Made by a program: the position numbers and the translations under genes
In this document: piece by piece, positions 28,086 to 38,329 of the stretch
Layout: the number at the start of each line of letters is the position of its first letter
How positions within the stretch are numbered: the first letter of the stretch is position 1
Origin: Diabrotica undecimpunctata
Lineage: Eukaryota; Arthropoda; Insecta; Coleoptera; Chrysomelidae
DNA: 64,000 nucleotides
Assembly: GCF_040954645.1 (NCBI RefSeq)
Contig: NC_092803.1
Location: forward strand, 66,299,427 to 66,363,426
Reading direction: 5' to 3'
Notes under the pieces: generated by a model
Database searches by the model: none
Seen by the model: only the letters and a program-made list of their open reading frames with translations
What the model was told of the DNA's origin: nothing

Positions 28086-31000
28086 TCTCGTAAAAATAAA
28101 AAGACTGTGGATAAAAAAACTAGAGCCAAGCTTAAGCGATACAGTACTCCAGTGGGATGTCGTGTGTTTGTTCCATGTAAACACATGAACAAAGGTATGA
28201 AATGTGCATTAGTTAGGCCTATAGATGCTATTTTTGTTCCAAATATCCTCTACAAAATACCTGACAAAAACACGCAAGATAACACCATTGCCAGTTGGAT
28301 AAATCAACGTAACATAAAGTGGCGAAGGCCTAGGCCTACCTCTGAAAAATCAAAGGCTAAAAGTTTTAGTGTACAATATTCTATACTTTCATCAACCGGT
28401 AAAGTTATACCTGTGTGTAGGAAACTTTTCATGCATATTACCATGGTGAGGGGAACAAGATTGACTAATATTTCTAAAAAGGTGAAAGAGGGAAAGGCTG
28501 TTAAGGATCAGAGGGGTGGCGATAGGAAGAGTCACAAATCTGCTGCGAACAAGGAATCAGTCCGCCTTTTTTTGAGAAATTTAAGATAAAAAGAAAGCCA
28601 CTATAATCGAAAAAAATCGAAAAGGATTTATCTTGGTGCAGACTTAAACATTAAGAAGTTGTGGCTAATATACAATGATTCTGTACTTGATAATCTTAAA
28701 GTTAAGAAATCTATGTTTAGGAGAGTTTTCAATGAATTAAATATCGGATTTTCATCACCAGCTTCTGACGTTTGCAGTACATGCAATAAAATAGATCTTC
28801 AGCTGAAAATTGAGAAGGCTAAAGCTGAGAAAGACTTGGTAGTGGTCAACGAATTTATGATGGAGAAAAGAATACAGAGATTAAGAGCTAATGCTTTTTA
28901 TGGGCTCTTAAAGGAAAACAAAGAAAATGAGGTTACTTTCTGTTTTGATCTCCAGCAAATTCAAGCACTTCCCAAAACTCCTATTCAAGACGCGTTCTAC
29001 AAAAGACAATTAAGTTTTTACTCTTTTTGCATTGTAGCATCAAACGCACAAAACCCCATATTTTACGTATGGACTGAAGAACTTGCAGGAAGGGGTGCGA
29101 CCGAAGTTTCATCTGCACTTATAAATTTCTTGAACTCCGCTAATTTTTCAAATGTAACAAGACTGAATCTGTTCTGTGATGGGTGTGCCGGTCAAAACAA
29201 AAACAATGCCGTTGTTCACACATTAGTGTATTACTTAGGATCAGTGCAAAATGCTTTAGAGGAGATTGTTCTAACATACCCTGTTCGCGGGCATAGCTTC
29301 CTCCCCGCTGATCGGGTGTTCGGAAGGGTTGAAAAGTTACTCAGGAAGCAGCCTACCATTGCAACAAAGGAAGAGTACTACAATGTATATAGTTCTGTTG
29401 GAGAAGTACGGAAACTTGGAGAGGATTGGGGATTGATTGATGCTAAAAGTTTGGCTACACGATTTAAAAACATTGAAATGATATCTGAAAAGAAGAGGAT
29501 TTTTGTGAGGAAAGAGAAAGCTGTCAACCGCAATGGACAAGAACTTACTGTTATCAAAGTGAAATCGGCACAGAATTTTAGGTTTGAAAGTGATTTTGAA
29601 ACCTACAACAAACCTCAAAAAAAGGCTGGCATTCTTCAAGGTCGTTCTCAACTCCTGTAGAGTCACTTCCTCTGAGCAATATAGTGAAAGCAGCTAAGAA
29701 GAAGGACGTGGAGACGTTACTTGGGAAAATGTATGGTGATGACTGGCAGAAACATGACTTTTTATCTTGGTATAAGACCATAATAGTGGAAGTCCAGGAC
29801 GACGAAATTGATGCTGACGAAGTGGACGAATCCTGTGATTGTCTAGAACCTGACATTGGACTACACATTTAAACATTTATATTTTGTGGAAAGTGTCGTT
29901 GGTAAATGTTAGCCATTTTTCAAAATATTTTTTGTAACAATACAATAGATATTTTAAGTAGTCTAAGAGTTTTTTTATCAACCCCTTCTATCAACGTCCA
30001 TGAAGTCCAATCAAATAAGAACATGTCCTTTTTTTAAAATGTATTTACAGGTTTATTTATACCTTCAGATTTGAAATATTTACTAAGAGTCAGTTAATTT
30101 CAATAAATAAAATGATATATGCTAATTTATCCGATTTTTCATGTAAGGTTATTTACTAATACGTTTTTTGCGATTTCCCTAAAACTTCTTAAGGTGGACA
30201 TGATTGATTTTGATTGACACCTCCTCAATTACTTCCACATTAGATTTTAAAAATTCCATATTGGATAACATAATTATAGGAATGTCAGAACCGGTACAAC
30301 GAACTGTCACTGGGTAGTTCGTGTTCATCTGGCAAATATAGATAGAAGCAGATACAATCTTTGTATCTGCTTCTTCATGTGTACAAGATGAATTATAATC
30401 TACAGATCTTTTCATTCGATTGTTAAAAACTTCATACACGTAACAATTACCATAATTCAATTTTAATATTTTTCCTTCACATATCTCAGCAAATTCGTCG
30501 TTGCACCATTCTTCAATGAGAAATTCCACAAACTTTTCTTTAAAATTTCTATTTCTTAATAATTTGCCAAAATTTGTTGAGCGCGTATTTTCTCTTCTGA
30601 CATCATACTGAATATTACTCTCTTCTCCTCTCAACTGATGTTCGTGGTCTTTAAGAGTTGATGAGTTGTATTTGTCAAATATGATATGAACTTCTTTTCT
30701 TCTAAAGAGTAGAAATTTAAAAATGTATTTATAAATTGCTGCATACTTTTGAGGTAATCTTGTTAAAGTGTGTAGCAAGTAAAATTCATCATAAATAGTA
30801 ATGTCAAATATATCAATAAATAAAAACGCAAGTTTTACAATTAAAAACAAATTCATATACACAATTTCAGCGAAGGTTACGATGAAACTTGTCCGACTGA
30901 AAAATCGGAAAAAGATTCTTGTCCGTCAATTCTACATTTGTATATTACGAGAACAGCTTTGAAAAAATCACCTTGTTATTTATAAATAGGATATATCTAC

Positions 31001-32135
31001 AATTTTAATGCTCACACATTCTACAAAAAAGTAATCTCGACTGTATATTTTTTTAATTTTTAGATAAAAGGCCCTATTTTTTTGTCGGACAATTCATTCA
31101 TTAAGTTGTACTCTTCATTTAAAAACTAAAAATCATAAAAAAAACGTTATTAATAAATTTCCACAGATTCGTGTAAAAGCCGATTTTCACTGTAGCAGGG
31201 AAAAATCGGCTAGTACATTTTGTCGGACAATGTAAAAATAGTATTTTCACGTTATTTTTGAACGATACAGAGAAAATCAGCTTGTTATTACTAAATTTTT
31301 TGAAGTAGTTTTTTTGGCATGTTTAGCTTGGTGGATTCCCTTATGGAACCAATATTTTTGTCGGACAAGATTTTTTTCGAATATTTCACGAAGTCGATTT
31401 TTGTATTCATTAAACAGCAATACGTTATTAATAAATTTGATACGTCACTTCAAAATGACCACTTTTGGATAAGCTGGAGAGAAAAAGCACCCGGTCCAGA
31501 AAGTATCCCAAGAGATATTTGGGGGTCGAGGTCTTATGAAGCTATTCTGAAAATTGTAGCCTGTTATGTATGAGTGATACAGTATGTCGCCTGGCACCTA
31601 GACTATGAGGGAGATGCAACTACGGCTCACGTTAAACTTTAAAACTCATTTTAAAAATACTTATTGGAAAAAACTTTCAATAGAGGAAATAAATTAGGAT
31701 CATAGATGTTTTTGGGATTTGATTACTGAATTTATAGTACCACCTCTTCCTTAATTCGTTTAATTAATTTACAATGCTGTGCTGTATTTTAAGTAAATAA
31801 AATACCAATAGTACACGGATGTGTATTGAATTCCCTGTATTTTTAATAAACGAATTGTTTGCGTCTCCATTAATATTATAAGCATACTGTAATACTGCTA
31901 ATACAACTGAAACTATAGAAATATACAATATTTTCTTAATCCTTTACGCAGTAAAGAATATTCTTAGATTTATTAATACTACTGATTGCAAGATTTGTAT
32001 TTTCTTACAATTATTAGAAGTCTACATCTGAATTGTATCTAGCGATATTGTTTTATATTATTTTATGTGATCCAAAATTTTCTCCAAATCCCTGGAGATT
32101 CGAATTATAGAGATTAGGCTATATAGTTATATGTA

Positions 32136-32400
32136 TAGGTTAGGTTAGGTTAAGTTTAATATAAATGGGCGCTTAACCACTCTTCCTCTCAACCTAAGAG
32201 GTCTATTGCGGCTTATCCATAGGTTAAAGTTGCCCATTCAGTCCGGCCTTTTTGACAAAGTTTATTATGGCTTTGGTGACATTTGTCAACTTGTGGAGAA
32301 TAGTTAACGCTCTTCTATTATGATTAATCCTGCTTGTTGTTAAAGCTTATTCAGCTTCTTTCTGGTCTTTTGTTGGCATTTCGACCACCATATCAGTGCT
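32136..32400 (-). pseudogene. I-like retrotransposon fragment with (AACCT)n tail
   Basis: The minus strand reads TYGALIWWSKCQQKTRKKLN, matching the YG--TWW block of the I-like copy at 2004-3530, then decays quickly into its 3' end. The 3' terminus is three AACCT units (TAGGT on +, 32136-32151). A large internal part (RNase H) is missing. Confidence 0.55.
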
Positions 32401-32490
32401 CCATACGTATGATTATATGTATATACTTTTTGCACTCATTAAAGTATGAGTTGAAATGATTTTAATTTTTATCGTTATACATATTTTTAG

Positions 32491-32654
32491 CCGTAACAAA
32501 TGGAAATCCCTCAACTCTACTGGTTCCAAGGGACTCACTCGGAAGGCGATGTGGCAAAGATACTGATGTCCTAGATAAACCATATTTGCTCTTCCACGAT
32601 ATAACTAAATGTTTGGATCCATCCACACCTTTCACTGGATGTAAAACACCAGAA
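32491..32654 (+). CDS. Ctl2: Choline transporter-like protein, exon 3 (extracellular loop)
   Basis: It follows TATTTTTAG and ends at GAA|GTAAGT. It encodes AVTNGNPSTLLVPRDSLGRR, CGKDTDVLDKPYLLFHDITK and CLDPSTPFTGCKTPE. The pattern G-P--l--P-DS-G--CG, then KPYL-F-D--KC, then C-TP is that of the first extracellular loop of SLC44 proteins, including its conserved cysteines. The entry phase (two bases completing the codon begun by exon 2) and the phase-0 exit agree with its neighbours. Confidence 0.95.
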
Positions 32655-32803
32655 GTAAGTATTTATATAAATGTTTTTGTTACTTACATAAATTGTTTTT
32701 GTTTTTATTACATACTTAGAAATATGATTAGTTTATAAAATTTCGATTGGTAAAAGAAATAATAAATTAGACTTACTCACAATCAATTTAATTTAACTAA
32801 TCA

Positions 32804-32850
32804 GACGACCGGTTTCGCTTTCTACAATATGCAAAGCATCTTCAGGTCAC
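32804..32850 (-). ncRNA. Hammerhead-ribozyme-like core, left arm
   Basis: On the minus strand: CTGAAGA (32845-32839, matching CUGANGA), a hairpin with GCTTT pairing AAAGC, GAAA (32816-32813), then CCGGTCGTC containing GUC sites (32809-32804). This is the order of a type I hammerhead with very short stem III, the form reported for Penelope-like elements. Both conserved boxes are intact in this arm. Stem I partners were not resolved. Confidence 0.5.
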
Positions 32851-34714
32851 GATACAAAGTTAAATAAATGCTGAAAATAATAAACCCATATTAGGGTGTT
32901 GTCTAATAAAGATAAAACAAAGATAGGTGATATAAATTATATAAATTACAGTAATTATGCCAATATTACATGTCTGTGGTTTTTCAAAATGAATAAAATG
33001 TTTAAGCAGACAAGGTAAGACCCACAAATTGGTAAAATAGTCTATTAAACTGTAATGAATTAATAAATAAACAAATAAATAAAACATTACTTACATGCCG
33101 GTACTCTATTAATTGATGGTTGAAAGAACATGGTTCAAACTATCTTGTATTGTTGATTGGAGAACTCAAGTCAACTATTGTAATTGTTTAACAGTAAACG
33201 GGGAAGTTCTTGAGGAGACAGATTTTATCCAATGAAGTAGAGATAGGTAAATGTAATTGTTTGTTTGATGAAAGTAATGTTCTATACCATTAAGTTCTTT
33301 AAAGTTATTTATATTTATTCTGGAGATATATTTATGAAATGTGTGTTATTTATTGAGATTTTTATTTTTGTTTTGGAAGGTGACATTTGTGAGACAATGA
33401 ATAAGAATAGATGTACAAATTGTGTGGGCGTGCAATTATATCAGCTTGTAATTATCAAATTTCTTTGATAAAGTTATGTTGCAATATGTGGCAAATGGTT
33501 GTAAAGTCCAATATATAAAGTTAAAAATTAAAATTGAGACACTTTAAGACACACAGAAAACACTTAAAAAAACGGGTAGACGAAACAGACATTAAATTTC
33601 TATGACAATCTTCTATGACATTCATATATATTACATTCATTCTATATTACAATTATTTATATTGTTACATTGAAATCTAATTATTTAAAGTTTGTTAAAG
33701 TATGCCAATATTAACACATCAAATAACTTTGATATCTAAAATTAAAAATTTTTTAGATATTTATTAATATCAGCTTATTTCATAAAACTAGATAACTTAA
33801 CTTACAGCTTAACTTACAGCATTTAAAATACAAGAAGAACTGTCACACTTTAACCTATATTTGTCAAGTTTACCTCTAAAATCTGATATATAACATAAAA
33901 AAACTCATTGTCTCCAAGTAAGAGATGTAGTTCTTTTAAAATCCTCCCCTTTTTAAATTTAATGTCTGTTTCGTCCCCCCGTTTTTTTAAGTGTTTTCTG
34001 TGTGTTTTCTGTGTGTCTTAAAGTGTCCCAATTTTAATTTTTAACTTTATACATTGGACTTTACAACCATTTGGCTCATATTGCAACATAACTTTATCAA
34101 AGAAATTTGATAATTACAAGCTGATATAATTGCACACCCACACAATTTATACATCTATTCTTATTCATTGTCTCACAACTGTCACCTTCCAAAACAAAAA
34201 TAAAAATCTTAATAAATAACACACATTTCATAAATATATCTCCAGAATAAATATAAATAACTTTAAAGAACTTAATGGTATAGAACATTACTTTCATCAA
34301 ACAAACAATTACATTTACCTATCTCTACTTCATTGGATAAAATCTGTCTCCTCAAGAACTTCCCCGTTTACTGTTAAACAATTACAATAGTTGACTTGAG
34401 TTCTCCAATCAACAATACAAGATAGTTTGAACCATGTTCTTTTAACCATCAATTAATAGAGTACCGGCATGTAAGTAATGTTTTATTTATTTGTTTATTT
34501 ATTAATTCATTACAGTTTAATAGACTATTTTACCAATTTGTGGGTCTTACCTTGTCTGCTTAAACATTTTATTCATTTTGAAAAACCACAGACATGTAAT
34601 ATTGGCATAATTACTGCAATTTATATAATTTATATCACCTATCTTTGTTTTATCTTTATTAGACAACACCCTAATATGGGTTTATTATTTTCAGCATTTA
34701 TTTAACTTTGTATC

Positions 34715-34761
34715 GTGACCTGAAGTTGCTTTGCATATTGTAGAAAGCGAAACCGGTCGTC
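34715..34761 (+). ncRNA. Hammerhead-ribozyme-like core, right arm (box changed)
   Basis: The mirror copy on +: CTGAAGT (34720-34726) in place of CTGAAGA, the same GCTTT/AAAGC hairpin, GAAA (34749-34752) and CCGGTCGTC. The A-to-T change hits an invariant base, so this copy should be inactive. Confidence 0.45.
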
Positions 34762-35039
34762 TGATTAGTTAAATTAAATTGATTGTGAGTAAGTCTAATT
34801 TATTATTTCTTTTACCTTTTGAAATGGACTCACACAAGCAACACATTCATGATTTTTAAAATTTCGATTATATAAAATTAATTGTTTTGACGTAATGAAA
34901 ATTTTAAAAGACATAACACATTTTCCCATATCAGTTCTTATAACAAAACATATGTGGGTTCTACCCGGAGTATTTCTTTGGATCAAATTCGTGATATAAT
35001 ATCTTATTTTATTAACTTGAGTTCACATTAACTCAAGAT

Positions 35040-35640
35040 TAAGGTTTGTAATGGCATTTATTATCATGACTGTTAAACGCTTCCCTCGGTAGTGTCCAGT
35101 GCTCCGGATTGTGCCGTGTAAATCCAGTTTGTTGTAATCCTTTTTATATTATCTGTCCACCGTGTCGGATACCCCTGCCTCTATTTTATGCCTAAAATCT
35201 AGGACGCCATTCAATTGTAAGTTTAGTCCAGGTGGACTAAAAGTATAATGGCTAGCGCCATTCATTCACACCTTGTGTCCAAACCAGTTCAATTTTATGT
35301 GTGCTACACTTTCGTTTCTGATACTAGGACATTGAAATCACGTTTGCTGGTCTTAGGCAAAGCATTTTCATGTCTTTTAGGCATTACTTTTTAGTTGTTT
35401 GTGTGCTCTATACTTGGTTTGTGTGGATTTTATTTAAGAATTGTTGAAATGTAGACGTAAGTTTTTTACTGATAGTGAAAATTCATAATCCACAGATCAT
35501 ACATGCATACGTTATAAACAGGGTAATTGATTACTGCAAGGAAGCTCAGTAGACCTGTTGTGGCAAAAAATACAAAAAAGTTATTTACAAAAATTGTAGA
35601 TATTACTTATAACCTTAAACAAGAAAAGTGGGAAAATCAC
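35040..35640. other. Intron 3 sequence, no gene seen
   Basis: A short perfect palindrome (CTTGAG...CTCAAG, 35016-35037) precedes it. 35080-35300 is somewhat richer in G and C and may be old retrotransposon 3' sequence, but I recognise no motif. Confidence 0.35.
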
Positions 35641-37093
35641 TATAAAAATTTAAAAATACAGTATGAGGAGACAAACAAATAGTAACATTAATACTACTAA
35701 CAACGAGGTCCGTACAGCGTTAATTTAAATGAAAAAACGAGCGATCTCCAGGACCTGGCAATACAGCTGTAGAGTTACTTAAAGCAGGAAATCCACTCCT
35801 AATAGAACGAATAACTTTCGAGAGATTGTTTGGAAAGATAATAAATGGAAAAATACAAGATGCTGTAGGACATCTAATTAGCGAAGACCAAAGTGGATTT
35901 ACGCCTGGTAGATCTTTCACTGATAACTTGTTTATACTCAAACAATTAATAGAAAAAAGAATAGCGGTTGGTACCGAAGTACATCTAGCCTTCATCGACC
36001 TAGAAAAGGCTAATAATACAGTTCCAAGACTTAAATTGTGGCAAGCTTTACAACAACTCGGCATTAGTCCATACCTTTTAGGAATAATCACAGAAGTATA
36101 CAGCGAGAACACTACTTACCTAAAAATCGGAAATAGACCATCAGAGCCAATGAAAGTAACTAAAGGACTAAGAAAAGGATGCAGTATGTCACCCTTAGTG
36201 TTTAATTTATATTTTGAGATAGCCCTCCAAAATTGGAAAAACCACTGCCAGGGAATGGGAATCCCTATAGGAAATGACGTACTGTTCTCCCTGAACTTTG
36301 AGGATGACCAAGTCGTCCTAGCTCAAGATTTTTATGATCTAGAATTTCTGACAAAGCAAGCGTCTATACAGAGAATATGCAAAATGGGGGTTACAAGTCA
36401 GCATGAATAAAACAGAATATTTAGTTATTAATTCAGATGCAAGGTTTGAAGTGTTGATAGACGAGGACGTGGAAATCAAACAAGTGGAAAAATTTAAATA
36501 TTTAGGTGCACTCATTGATAAGAACGGCTTGGGACAAGCCAAAATTAAACACCAGATTAATCAGGGACGTAAATTTGTAGGATGTCTGAACTCCTTATGG
36601 TGGGATCGCAACATTTCCAAAAGAAACAAAAAAAGAATAGGGAAAATCATGGTTGAATTAGTTCTTTGATATGGCTCTGAAGTATGGACAATTAATGCAG
36701 ACCTGAAGAGAAAATTGTTAGCAGTTGAAGTGGATTATGGTACTGGAAATGCTAGAACATCAAGGCTGGAAAGTAAGACCAACGAATCTATAAGAAATAA
36801 CACGAATGCTACAGAAACGGTCATTGACAGAATAGAAAGAAGTTTAAAATGGTTTTTTTACATCTATTGATAATGCCTGACGAACGTTGGCCCCAAAAAC
36901 TTCACAGATAGAAGCCCCCTGGAAGAAGAAAAAGAGGTAGACCTCGACGCTTACGGACTGAAGGAATTAGAAAAGCGATGAAATCAGAGGTTTGGAGGAG
37001 GAGCATGCCTTGGACCGGGAGGATCGGCGGAGGAGAACGGGAATACGGCGATAGCCGTCTCCAGAATGTATTATATTTACAAGTTGTATCCTG

Positions 37094-37094
<1 letters not shown>
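35640..37094 (+). pseudogene. RTE-like reverse transcriptase, 5'-truncated
   Basis: The copy starts near NNEVRTAL and SPGPGNTAVELLKAG. The main frame at 35826-36410 holds EDQSGFTPGRSFTDNLFILK, the first catalytic block changed to HLAFIDLEKANNTVPR (usual YAFDxVPR), LRKGCSMSPLVFNLYFE, and the FADD-type box as FEDD. A frameshift near 36400 leads to TEYLVINSDA, KYLGALIDKNG and KIMVELVL, a stop at the YGSE-W position, and a decayed C-terminus with EEEKE.R-like remnants to a (TA)n end at 37095. Dead copy with catalytic changes. Confidence 0.85.

Positions 37095-37140
<46 letters not shown>
37095..37140. repeat. (TA)n microsatellite
   Basis: About 22 TA units at the 3' end of the RTE-like copy. This may be its expanded microsatellite tail. 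Confidence 0.9.
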
Positions 37141-37142
<2 letters not shown>

Positions 37143-37144
37143 CT

Positions 37145-38320
37145 TATAATCTTACAGGGTGTTTGATAACGACGTGCAGATCAGAGTTATATTTTTTTAA
37201 TCAGAATACCCTGTATTTTATTCCAACTTTTAAACTGATTCACTTCCCCATTACGACAATATAAAGTTAAAACCTATTATACTGTGTGATTAAAAAGTTA
37301 TAACCTGAATTACATGAAAAAAATATTACCATACTTTTATTTTTAATAAGCATTCCCTATGACATTAGTTATGCTATTAGTTGTTTTAGATATTTTCATT
37401 CTTATATTCATTAAATTAAATAGGTACCCACTCAATTTTATAATAAATTTTAAGTTGACCATGATTGATTTACAGTTTTCTATTACTGTTTATTTATTCA
37501 GTAATAAATCACCTTAAATAAGCAATAATGAATTTTACTTCCTATAAAATGGTACGTACATATCATGTGGCTATTGTGGGAATATAATAAAAATGCATTA
37601 TTATCAGCTAAAATTTATTAAGTAGGTTTCCTGATAGGCGGCAACTTGAACCAGATGTCTTTAAAAAAACAAAGATCTTTTTAACGGCAGTGGTTCAGTG
37701 TCTTATAAAAAACATGAACGAACAAAAACTAGTTTGACAGAGGAAAATGAAATGAATTTCTTTATAGAAAACTTATTTACATACTACACTGCTCAAAAAA
37801 TTACCAAGAAAATAATGTACTTACATATTGACTTACCCTGTATTCGATTTAATGAATTATTATCAAAATTAATAATTTTTAAAATTTTTTGACTATTATT
37901 AAAAAACTATGGTCGGAATAGATTATTGTTCCTATACTTCTGTTTAATTATACAGGGGGTTTTATTTGATACGATTTTATGTTATATTTGTTAACTTTAA
38001 TACTCAAATACTCAGTATAACAGGTTACCACTGTACATTGATGTGATGGAGAAGTGCAGTATATTTTAAAATGGAAATAAAATGTGTACAAGGTTTTTCA
38101 CTAAAAAAAATCTGGCATGTAAATTGCGTAAAAAATCCGTTAGGTTATATATTTTTAATAATGACTTGCGCATGTCCAGTAAGGAAAACTGTTATGAGGT
38201 TAAGCTGATTCCTGCTTGTTTTCTGCGGTATTTTAGTCTTATTAGCACATGTTCATCCAATATACATTTTACCAAATATTTGACCAGGTATGTTTTCCCA
38301 GTGAGGATCCAACCTTTTTT
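37145..38320. other. Intron 3 sequence, no gene seen
   Basis: It begins with ACAGGGTGTTTGATAACG (37155), a transposon-end-like phrase, and a second ACAGGGGGTTTTATTTGA occurs at about 37954. I could not pair them as inverted repeats of one element. Confidence 0.3.
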
Positions 38321-38329
38321 CGATGCTTT

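Larger units (their letters stand above)
26763..29872 (+). pseudogene. DUF7869-like transposase gene, interrupted by a hAT element, one stop and one frameshift
   Basis: ATG at 26763 (CCATGGATG context) opens MDEENLVRVGDVNEGFR. The frame is split at 26815 by a hAT-type insertion and resumes in phase at 28094 (KNKKTVDKKTRAKLKRY). It then continues through FVPCKHMNKGMKC, an in-frame TAA at 28587-28589, ESHYNRKKSKRIYLGADLN, a zinc-type CSTCNK, FCFDLQQIQALPKTP (first putative acidic residue), LNLFCDGCAGQNKNN (second) and YPVRGHSFLPADRVFGRVEK (third block). After a frameshift near 29655 the end reads AAKKKDVETLLGKMYGDDW, stopping at 29872. It would encode about 610 residues. The FDLQ / F-DGC-GQN-N / GHSFLP-DR--G pattern is that of RNase H-like proteins annotated, from memory, as DUF7869. 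Confidence 0.85.
26381..30226 (+). mobile_element. DNA transposon with DUF7869-like transposase, 32-bp TIRs and AATT target duplication
   Basis: Perfect 32-bp inverted repeats (26381-26412 and 30195-30226, starting GAGGAGGTGTCAATC) are flanked by AATT (26377-26380, 30227-30230). Removing the element and one AATT restores the reading frame of the HEEADT-family gene, which proves the borders and the 4-bp duplication. The native length is about 2.57 kb, because a 1270-bp hAT-type element is inserted in it. CATGTCC motifs recur near both ends (26405, 26501, 26554, 26586, 30022 and, inverted, 30196) and may be transposase binding sites. The superfamily is not assigned. Sola-type elements also make 4-bp duplications, but I could not compare. 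Confidence 0.9.
25673..30862 (-). pseudogene. HEEADT-family protein gene, decayed and split by a transposon
   Basis: The upstream part (30862-30231) encodes VHIIFDKYNSSTLKDHEHQL, FVEFLIEEWCNDEF, SSCTHEEADTKIV and CTGSDIPIIMLSNMEFLKSN. The frame is then broken by the transposon at 26381-30226. It resumes on the far side at 26376 with IDMSTNKKKKYFNINDIYRN and TRVLTVCHVFTGNDYNPAF; joining at one AATT keeps the frame. Further downstream several frameshifts and stops occur (relics of SKDVNM.RVEKAFGNKNHDEM and DASRMPPSKEELLQKIKRK). An acidic tail (NEENDEDIISSSDEELNNSS) ends at TGA 25673-25675. The arrangement matches a widespread repetitive family of long uncharacterised invertebrate proteins with the same FD-Y..S-KD, HEEADT and PP...L motifs. 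Its function is not established. Here it is the only native gene of a long-TIR element. Confidence 0.75.
18262..31603. mobile_element. Long-TIR element (now 13.3 kb, about 3.1 kb without insertions) carrying a HEEADT-family gene
   Basis: 18262-18694 (continuing at 25124) and about 31170-31603 are inverted copies of more than 430 bp with only scattered differences, beginning GTCTAGGTGCCAGGCGACAT. The arms contain several TGTCCGACAAAA-like motifs. A TA on each side (18260-18261, 31604-31605) is compatible with a TA target duplication, but it is palindromic and not proof. Between the arms lie a Jockey retrotransposon (18695-25109) inside the left arm, a decayed minus-strand gene (25673-30862) and a DNA transposon inside that gene. 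Subtracting the two insertions leaves about 3.06 kb. The only gene native to the element is the HEEADT-family one, so that protein is a candidate transposase or passenger. The superfamily is unassigned. Confidence 0.75.
32749..34816. mobile_element. Inverted pair of about 850-bp arms, Penelope-terminus-like
   Basis: Left arm 32749-33599 and right arm 33955-34816 are reverse complements with few differences. Mirror frames of 75 and 67 residues in each arm differ by only one and three residues. The spacer is about 355 bp. Near its outer end each arm carries a hammerhead-like core with CGAAACCGGTCGTC, as in Penelope-type termini. No RT or endonuclease frame is present, so this is either a fold-back non-autonomous element or two inverted Penelope termini. 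The arms' Leu/Ile/Phe-rich frames look like chance frames. Confidence 0.8.

Noticed and set aside
28107..28589. Separate 160-residue gene
   Set aside because: It is in the same frame as the following 333-residue frame, separated only by one TAA, and continues 5' across the hAT insertion. It is one transposase gene.
18262..31603. Polinton/Maverick because of long inverted repeats and 13-kb size
   Set aside because: No DNA polymerase B, integrase, ATPase, protease or capsid-like frame is present, and most of the length is due to later insertions.
32137..32155. Interstitial telomere
   Set aside because: Only three pentamer units directly at the 3' end of a retrotransposon fragment; better read as its tail.
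32860..34705. Leu/Ile/Phe-rich frames repeated in both arms as a conserved membrane protein
   Set aside because: Their near identity follows from the inverted duplication itself. Composition is that of AT-rich DNA, and no family resemblance was seen.
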